NCBI GenBank assembly: GCA_016296985.1
Contig: JAEDHM010000040.1
Span: 1 to 11,063, forward strand
DNA: 11,063 bases
Source: Clostridia bacterium
GTDB lineage: Bacteria > Bacillota > Clostridia > Christensenellales > CAG-1252
Direction: 5' to 3'
Shown: in pieces, positions 6,188 to 11,063 of the stretch
Position numbering within the stretch: position 1 is the stretch's first letter
Layout: each line of letters starts with the position of its first letter
Program-made: the position numbers and the translations under genes
Notes under the pieces: model-generated
Database searches by the model: none
What the model was told of the DNA's origin: nothing
What the model saw: only the letters and a program-made list of their open reading frames with translations

Positions 6188-7489
6188 ATGACACAAACAG
6201 CAAGCATTTTTTTAAGTTTGTCTATCGCTTTGCTTTTCGGACTTTTATTGTCCCGACTGGCAAAGCTTGTTAAACTTCCCGCAGTTACCGCATATCTTGT
6301 CGCAGGCGTTTTGGTCGGACCTTTTGTTTTGGGCGCTTTGGACGTCCCCGGCGTGGGAATAACCTCGGATCAAATCGAGGGCTTTGGTATCATTTCAGAT
6401 TTAGCCCTTGGCTTTATCGCCTTTTCTATGGGTAATGAATTTCGACTTGCTCAACTTAAAAAGATTGGAAAGCACGCAACGGTTATAGGCATTTTGCAAG
6501 CGGTCATCACTACGGTTTTGGTAGACGCCGCATTGATTGGACTTCACTTCGCTATGCCGGAAACCTTATCTCTTTCCTCCGCAATCGTGTTGGGCTCTAT
6601 TGCTACGGCTACTGCGCCTGCTGCAACCCTTATGGTAATAAAGCAGTACAAGGCGAAAGGCACCGTAACCGAAGTTTTGTTGCCCGTGGTTGCCATTGAC
6701 GATGCAGTAGGTCTTGTGGTTTTTGCGGTGTCCTTTGGGGTGGCACGCTCCCTTAATTCCTCGGGAGTAAATCCCTTGGCTATCGTCTTCGAGCCTTTGA
6801 TTGAAATTGTCTTGTCCCTAGGTCTTGGCTTTGTCATGGGACTTTTGTTTACCTTTTGCGAAAAGTTTTTCCATTCCCGTTCAAAGCGTATGGCGGTTTC
6901 CGTTACCTTCGTTATGCTTACCGTAGCAATTTCAAGTTTGAAATTTGAGGTTGGGGGAATACATATCGGTTTTTCTTCCTTGCTCGCTTGTATGATGCTT
7001 GGTACGGTATTTTGCAATATTTGCGAGGTTTCAGAAGAGTTGATGGAGCGCGCCGACAGGTGGACCACCCCTGTTCTTATCCTTTTCTTTGTAATAAGCG
7101 GAGCCGAGCTTGACCTTTCGGTTTTTGCCGATTGGACCGTTGTGGTGGTTGGACTTGTGTATATCCTTGCTCGCTCGATAGGAAAATATTTTGGAGCAAA
7201 CGGAAGCGCAAGACTTACGAAAGCGGACCCCAACGTAATCAAGTATTTGGGTATAACCTTGCTCCCTCAAGCCGGGGTTGCCCTTGGTATGGCAACGAAG
7301 GCCATAGAACTTGGACCGGAAGGTGAGATTGTAAGAAACATAACCTTGTTTGCCGTTTTAATTTATGAAATCGTAGGTCCTTTCCTTACCAAAATCGCCC
7401 TTTCAAAGGCAGGGGATATCAAGGCGGAAGGCAAACGTAGCGCAAGAGAAGAGCATCTTGCGAAAAAGGCGGGACAAGGGGGAGAATAG
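6188..7489 (+). CDS. CPA2-type cation:proton antiporter
   Basis: This 433-residue integral membrane protein has about 11-13 hydrophobic segments from residue 5 to 405 and a charged cytoplasmic tail (408-433). It has no TrkA/RCK domain like that of full-length Kef systems. SIATATAPAATLMVI (137-151) is the conserved unwound-helix region. AIDDAVGLV (169-177) carries the D171-D172 pair that in CPA2 exchangers (NapA type) binds the cation and protons and implies electrogenic exchange. ARSIGKYFGA (328-337) has the lysine near the ion site, and LLPQAGVALGMA (358-369) is a later transport helix. The expected role is Na+(K+)/H+ exchange for pH and salt balance; the ion cannot be read from sequence. 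The gene is monocistronic, between its own promoter and the terminator at 7521-7553. Confidence 0.88.
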   Translation: MTQTASIFLSLSIALLFGLLLSRLAKLVKLPAVTAYLVAGVLVGPFVLGALDVPGVGITSDQIEGFGIISDLALGFIAFSMGNEFRLAQLKKIGKHATVIGILQAVITTVLVDAALIGLHFAMPETLSLSSAIVLGSIATATAPAATLMVIKQYKAKGTVTEVLLPVVAIDDAVGLVVFAVSFGVARSLNSSGVNPLAIVFEPLIEIVLSLGLGFVMGLLFTFCEKFFHSRSKRMAVSVTFVMLTVAISSLKFEVGGIHIGFSSLLACMMLGTVFCNICEVSEELMERADRWTTPVLILFFVISGAELDLSVFADWTVVVVGLVYILARSIGKYFGANGSARLTKADPNVIKYLGITLLPQAGVALGMATKAIELGPEGEIVRNITLFAVLIYEIVGPFLTKIALSKAGDIKAEGKRSAREEHLAKKAGQGGE

Positions 7490-7520
7490 AGTTGAATTAT
7501 AAGTTATAGATATGGACGTA

Positions 7521-7553
7521 AAAAACAGGACAAGAGCGCTTGTCCTGTTTTTA
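7521..7553. terminator. Strong bidirectional intrinsic terminator
   Basis: ACAGGACAAG (7525-7534), loop AGCG and CTTGTCCTGT (7539-7548) form a perfect 10-bp stem, flanked by AAAAA and TTTTT runs that extend it. It ends the antiporter transcript on the + strand and could end transcription from the - strand pseudogene. Confidence 0.93.
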
Positions 7554-7563
7554 TAAAGTGGCT

Positions 7564-7950
7564 TTAGTTTTCTTTTTTGCTCTCTTTTAGCACTTTTTGA
7601 TAGGGCATAAGCATACCTTCGTTGAACTTGTTACCCATCTTCTTTTTGTTTTTTGTTACGACTAACCAGCCTAAAAGACACATTGCCATCATCTTTCCTT
7701 TTTCGTCAAGTCTTCCATATCCGCAGAAAGGTCGTGTATGACCTTTGCGGACAAGTCGAACGCCTTTTCCTCGACGTACTTGTGAGCGGTAATATCGTAA
7801 AAGTGTTTCGAGGTGGTGATTTGGGGAACGAACTTGCTTGATAAATATACCTTATGCTCTTTCAATAACTCGATAAATCTATGGAGCCGGGAGAGAGCGA
7901 TAAAGGTGTAGATAGGGTAGGTTAGAATAAAGACGTTTTCCCTTACGTTT
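7564..7950 (-). pseudogene. Decayed flavodoxin-family / NAD(P)H-dependent oxidoreductase gene
   Basis: The - strand frame from about 7950 down to 7689 encodes a central piece of a flavodoxin-like FMN oxidoreductase family: VFILTYPIYT, LHRFIELLKEHKVYL, then FVPQITTSKHFYDITAHKYV and LSADMEDL. The N-terminal ~60 residues with the FMN phosphate loop are missing. What precedes the homology in the same frame overlaps the ATPase promoter and is not family-like. After SADMEDL the frame hits TGA at 7689. A shift in frame near 7709 restores LDEKGKMMAMCLLGWLV and runs on to a TAA at 7564-7566. So the gene is truncated at its 5' end and frameshifted, and is most likely non-functional. The identity of the 41-residue shifted tail is less certain than the central part. 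Confidence 0.65.
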
Positions 7951-8009
7951 AGTAAAAATTTACGTATTTGTGGCACGAAAGATCTATCTTGCGCATTTAT
8001 TATAAATAA

Positions 8010-8038
8010 TTGACAAGATTTTAAATTTGTGATAACAT
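8010..8038 (+). promoter_or_regulatory. Sigma70-type promoter of the riboswitch-ATPase unit
   Basis: TTGACA (8010-8015), a 17-base spacer and TAACAT (8033-8038) form a consensus -35 box with optimal spacing. The predicted start, near 8045, coincides with the first base of the riboswitch P1 stem. This mutually supports both calls. Confidence 0.85.
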
Positions 8039-8044
8039 ACATCT

Positions 8045-8148
8045 AAAGAGGCAGTAGTTGTATATGTACAAGTCAACATCTCGCCCGAAAGGGCTGGCTG
8101 TACAGCCTTTGTGGTAACAAGACTCTTGGGAAACCAAGGGTTTTTTTT
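8045..8148 (+). promoter_or_regulatory. yybP-ykoY-like (Mn2+) riboswitch with terminator expression platform
   Basis: AAGAG (8046-8050) pairs with CTCTT (8123-8127) as P1. Next to it lie GCAGTAG (8051-8057) and CAAGAC (8118-8123), which match the family's GGAGUAG and CGAGAC sides of the metal-binding internal loop. Between them are a TTGTA/TACAA hairpin (8058-8071), then GTCAACATC (8072-8080), which resembles the conserved GUCA...AUC of loop L3. A GCCC-GAAA-GGGC hairpin (8083-8094), a GGCT-GTAC-AGCC palindrome (8096-8107) and TTGT/ACAA (8109-8120) follow. The 3' strand of P1 is also the 5' arm of the terminator, so metal binding that stabilises P1 would allow read-through. It precedes a P-type ATPase, a known context for this family. 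Family match is by eye, from memory. Confidence 0.62.
8122..8148 (+). terminator. Riboswitch-controlled intrinsic terminator
   Basis: ACTCTTGG (8122-8129), loop GAAA and CCAAGGGT (8134-8141) form an 8-bp stem with one G-T pair, followed by a run of eight T (8141-8148). It lies about 92 bases before the ATPase start, within the leader, and shares CTCTT with the aptamer P1 stem. That makes it a conditional attenuator rather than the end of a gene. Confidence 0.85.
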
Positions 8149-8240
8149 AATAAGAAAAGCTTTTTCACCTTATTTTCTTTCTATCTTTTTAGAAAAAGAA
8201 AGGGATATCGTGGCAAAACTAATATAAAAGGAGTTGTTCT

Positions 8241-10928
8241 ATGGATTTTTACAGTAGAAACAAAGAAGAGGCTATTGACGAGTTTAGCACCTCGGTAAGC
8301 GGTCTCTCTCAAGTTGAAGCGCAAAAAAGACTTGAGGAACACGGTAAAAACGAACTTGCTCAAGGCAAGAAGAAGAGCAATTTGAGGAAGTTCTTCTCTC
8401 AATTTGCCGATACCATGATCCTCGTTTTGTTGGCTGCAGCCGTTGTTTCCGCAATTTTGGCTATCGTAACCGAAAAATATTCTGAAATGATCGACGGCGG
8501 TATTATCCTTTTGATCGTTATCATCAATGCGGTTATTGGATTTATTCAAGAAAACAAGGCTGAGGCGGCTTTAGAGGCTTTGAAGAATATGAATAAGCCC
8601 TTTTCAAAGGTTATTCGTGACGGAAAGGTTATCAGTATTCGCAGTGAAGAAATCGTTCCCGGCGATATCGTTGATCTCGAAGCCGGTGATATCGTTCCTG
8701 CCGACATAAGACTTATTGAATCCTCTTCCTTGAAAATTGAGGAAGCGGCATTGACCGGTGAGTCTGTGCCTGCCGAAAAGGACTGCGATAGCGTAGTTGA
8801 AGAGGGCGCTCCCTTGGGCGATAGGTCGAATATGGCTTATTCGAGCGGTGTCGTTTCCTATGGTAGAGGTAAGGGCGTTGTAGTTGCAACGGGTATGAAT
8901 ACCGAAGTTGGTAAGATTGCAAAAATGCTTTCTGAAGGCGAAGAGGTTAAGACTCCCTTGCAAAAGCAACTTGCTAAAACCGCAAAGGTTTTGACTTGGA
9001 TCGTTCTTGCAATCGCAGTCGTTATCTTTGGCGTTGTTTTGATTAAGAACAGGGCTGACCTCGGTGCAAATACCGTAGTTAACTCCTTTATGACCGCAGT
9101 TGCAATCGCCGTTGCCGCAATCCCCGAAGGTTTGCCTGCAGTAGTTACAATCGTTTTGTCCATAGGCGTTCAACTTATGAGTAAGAGAAACGCTATTATA
9201 CGTAACTTGCCTGCCGTTGAGACCCTTGGTAGTTGCGAAATCATTTGCTCGGACAAAACCGGTACTTTGACTTTAAACCAAATGACGGTTAAAAGACTTT
9301 ATACTCCCACCGACGGCGGTTTTGCCGAGGACGAGTATGAAGGTAAACAAGACGCCGAATTGTTGGTTAGGGCTATGGCTTTGTGTAACGATACCAAACT
9401 TGGTAACGAGGGAAAACTTTTAGGCGACCCCACCGAAACCGCTTTGGTTGCTTATGCGCAAAATTGCGGATTCGACTATACCGATCTTTGCGGTGAATGG
9501 GAAAGAATCGCCGAAACTCCTTTTGACAGCGTAAGAAAGCTTATGTCCACCGTAAACAAGTGCGGAGAGGAAACCGTTGCTCACGTTAAGGGCGCTCCCG
9601 AGCTTTTGCTTTATCGTTGTAAGTACATTAAGGTTGGCGGTGAAATCCGTGAGATTTGCGAAGCTGATATTGAAAATATCCGCTTGGAAAACAAGGCTAT
9701 GGCTGATCAGGCTTTGCGTGTTTTGGGCGTTGCAGTCAAGTATAGCGACTTCGAAGGCGAGGCTATGGAACAAGACCTTGTCTTTATCGGTTTGGTTGGT
9801 ATGATCGATCCTCCCAGAAAGGAAGTTAGGGAAGCGGTTAGAATTTGTAAGAAGGCAGGTATGACTCCTCTTATGATTACCGGCGACCATAAGGATACCG
9901 CCGCAGCAATCGCTAGGGAAATCGGTATTTTGACTGATGATAAGAAGGTTATGCTTGGCGTTGAAATCGACGAGCTTTCCGACGAAGAGTTTGTAAAGGT
10001 TATTCGTGATTATGCGGTATTCGCCCGCGTAAGTCCTGAAAATAAGGTTAGAATCGTAAAGGCGTACAAGTCCCTTGATAAGGTTGTCGCTATGACCGGC
10101 GACGGCGTAAACGACGCTCCTTCCATTAAGGAAGCGGATATCGGTATCGGTATGGGAATTACGGGCACTGACGTAAGTAAGGGCGCTGCCGATATGGTTT
10201 TGGCAGACGACAACTTTGCTACTATTATCGGTGCAGTTGAGGAAGGAAGAAAGATTTATAGCAATATCACAAAGGCTATTCAATATCTCCTTTCCGCAAA
10301 TATCGCCGAGGTGCTTTGTTTGTTTATCGCTACTATTTTCTTGCTCGAGCCCGGTCAAGAGTTTTTGACTCCCGTTATGATTTTGTGGGTAAACCTTGTT
10401 ACCGACTCATTGCCTGCTTTGGCGCTTGGTATGGAACGCGCCGAAAACGACGTTATGAATTATCCGCCACGGAAAAACAAGGGCAGTTTGTTTGCAGGAA
10501 AGATGGGCGTGGATATCATTATTCAGGGCGTTATGCAAACCGCTTTGGTTATGGCTTCCTACTGCATCGGCAACTATTTGTTTGGCGCAAACCACGAAGT
10601 TGGTATGACGATGGCTTTCGTTACCCTTTGCTTGATTCAGTTGTTCCACGCTTACAACCTTAAGAGCAGAAACAATTCTATCTTCCATAAGGATATCTTA
10701 AGCAACAAGTTTATGAACCTTAGCTTTGTCGTAGGTTTGGTGCTTATCCTCGCCGTAACCCTTATCCCCGGCGTAAAAGACCTTTTCCACGCAGCAGACA
10801 GCATGTTGTGGCAAGAATGGTTGATCGCAATCGGTTTATCCCTTGCAATCATTCCCTTGGTCGAAATCCAAAAACTTATCGAAAAAGCTATCGAAAAGAG
10901 CAAAGAGAAAAAACAACAACAAGAATAA
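8241..10928 (+). CDS. P-type (P2A-like) Ca2+/Mn2+-transporting ATPase
   Basis: This 895-residue membrane pump exports a divalent cation using ATP. Motifs run in family order: an N-terminal cation-ATPase domain, TGES (172-175, dephosphorylation), PEGLP in M4 (295-299), DKTGTLT with phosphorylated D338 (338-344), KGAPE (450-454, nucleotide binding), TGDH (547-550) and MTGDGVND (618-625). Metal ligands include N687 and E690 in M5 and N718, T721 and D722 in M6 (NLVTD). M8 has Q800 (LIQLF) where SERCA has glutamate, so the second Ca2+ site may be altered. The tail is lysine/glutamine-rich. AAAAGGAG (8226-8233) sets the start. The Mn2+-type riboswitch upstream suggests Mn2+ (or Ca2+/Mn2+) efflux, as known for lactococcal and streptococcal relatives. 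Substrate is inferred. Confidence 0.92.
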   Translation: MDFYSRNKEEAIDEFSTSVSGLSQVEAQKRLEEHGKNELAQGKKKSNLRKFFSQFADTMILVLLAAAVVSAILAIVTEKYSEMIDGGIILLIVIINAVIGFIQENKAEAALEALKNMNKPFSKVIRDGKVISIRSEEIVPGDIVDLEAGDIVPADIRLIESSSLKIEEAALTGESVPAEKDCDSVVEEGAPLGDRSNMAYSSGVVSYGRGKGVVVATGMNTEVGKIAKMLSEGEEVKTPLQKQLAKTAKVLTWIVLAIAVVIFGVVLIKNRADLGANTVVNSFMTAVAIAVAAIPEGLPAVVTIVLSIGVQLMSKRNAIIRNLPAVETLGSCEIICSDKTGTLTLNQMTVKRLYTPTDGGFAEDEYEGKQDAELLVRAMALCNDTKLGNEGKLLGDPTETALVAYAQNCGFDYTDLCGEWERIAETPFDSVRKLMSTVNKCGEETVAHVKGAPELLLYRCKYIKVGGEIREICEADIENIRLENKAMADQALRVLGVAVKYSDFEGEAMEQDLVFIGLVGMIDPPRKEVREAVRICKKAGMTPLMITGDHKDTAAAIAREIGILTDDKKVMLGVEIDELSDEEFVKVIRDYAVFARVSPENKVRIVKAYKSLDKVVAMTGDGVNDAPSIKEADIGIGMGITGTDVSKGAADMVLADDNFATIIGAVEEGRKIYSNITKAIQYLLSANIAEVLCLFIATIFLLEPGQEFLTPVMILWVNLVTDSLPALALGMERAENDVMNYPPRKNKGSLFAGKMGVDIIIQGVMQTALVMASYCIGNYLFGANHEVGMTMAFVTLCLIQLFHAYNLKSRNNSIFHKDILSNKFMNLSFVVGLVLILAVTLIPGVKDLFHAADSMLWQEWLIAIGLSLAIIPLVEIQKLIEKAIEKSKEKKQQQE

Positions 10929-10950
10929 TTTGCTTTGCAACACGTACAAC

Positions 10951-10984
10951 AAAAAGGATATCCCTCGCTTGGGATATCCTTTTT
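10951..10984. terminator. Bidirectional intrinsic terminator after the ATPase
   Basis: AAAAAGGATATCCC (10951-10964), loop TCGCTT and GGGATATCCTTTTT (10971-10984) form a perfect 14-bp stem, with A and T runs on both flanks. It starts 22 bases after the ATPase stop. The symmetry would suit two convergent genes. Confidence 0.93.
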
Positions 10985-11020
10985 GTTTAATAATCCAATA
11001 CGCGTTGCAAAAAATTATCG

Positions 11021-11063
11021 CTACGAATTGATAGTGATAAAATATTCCGTCAGCTGTTCGGGC
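11021..11063 (-). CDS. Possible 3' tip of a - strand gene (cut by the window edge)
   Basis: On the - strand an open frame enters at the right edge and ends with TAG (CTA at 11021-11023), giving the 13-residue tail PEQLTEYFITINS. The only support is the open frame and the bidirectional terminator just beyond its stop, which is where a convergent gene would end. The fragment is too short to identify. Confidence 0.25.
   Translation of the reverse strand, partial: PEQLTEYFITINS

Noticed and set aside
7653..7841. 62-residue + strand ORF
   Set aside because: Antisense to the flavodoxin-family remnant, no convincing ribosome binding site or family features.
8045..8148. Lysine riboswitch or T-box
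   Set aside because: The GCCCGAAAGGGCTGG stretch recalls the lysine aptamer, but the ACTGTCA closing strand is absent. No T-box TGG-binding bulge is present, and the downstream gene is a metal pump.
8177..8203. Second terminator between riboswitch and ATPase (TCTTTTT/AAAAAGA inverted repeat)
   Set aside because: Stem is almost all A-T, the possible loop is only two bases and no T-run follows, so it is unlikely to terminate.
9420..10358. 312-residue open frame on the - strand inside the ATPase gene
   Set aside because: It lies wholly antisense to a gene with all P-type ATPase motifs. Its sequence shows no family signal and is the expected shadow of the codon use.

Overview
The window is low-to-moderate GC DNA with short intergenic gaps, clear AGGAG-type ribosome binding sites, sigma70-type promoters and intrinsic terminators. 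Codon use favours TTT, CTT and TTG. This fits an anaerobic member of the Bacillota/Clostridia. A Christensenellales-like uncultured gut lineage is my guess, from the gene families and codon style rather than any marker gene. There is no rRNA, tRNA, CRISPR array, transposase or phage gene.

Layout. Bases 1-180 hold two copies of a ~93-bp imperfect tandem repeat. A small + strand cluster follows: an ASCH-domain protein (198-599), a probable DUF4279-like protein (610-990) and a possible 33-residue ORF (1018-1119). Next is a hairpin-rich non-coding stretch (about 1079-1240). An overlapping three-gene operon (1333-5973) then encodes a divergent FakA-like DhaL/DAK kinase, an 847-residue cytosolic TIR protein with BspA-type leucine-rich repeats, and a DegV/FakB-like protein. 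After its own promoter and a ~100-nt leader comes a CPA2-type cation:proton antiporter (6188-7489), ended by a strong terminator. A decayed, frameshifted flavodoxin-family gene lies on the - strand (about 7564-7950). The last unit is a textbook promoter, a yybP-ykoY-like (Mn2+) riboswitch with an overlapping terminator, and a P-type Ca2+/Mn2+ ATPase (8241-10928). A 14-bp bidirectional terminator follows, then the probable 3' tip of a - strand gene.

How the genes may work together. The ATPase unit is readable as metal homeostasis: an Mn2+-responsive leader in front of a Ca2+/Mn2+ exporter. The neighbouring antiporter is also a cation exporter but has separate transcription signals.

The most unusual part is the FakA-like/TIR-LRR/DegV-like operon. 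In known Bacillota, FakA phosphorylates fatty acids held by DegV-fold FakB proteins. Here a likely NAD-cleaving or signalling TIR protein with a long LRR sensor/scaffold is translationally coupled between divergent relatives of those two partners. That suggests one physical or functional module: a lipid-linked signalling or defence system, or a specialised acyl-phosphate pathway with a TIR regulator. This is inference from gene order, overlaps and domains. No activity can be shown from sequence alone.
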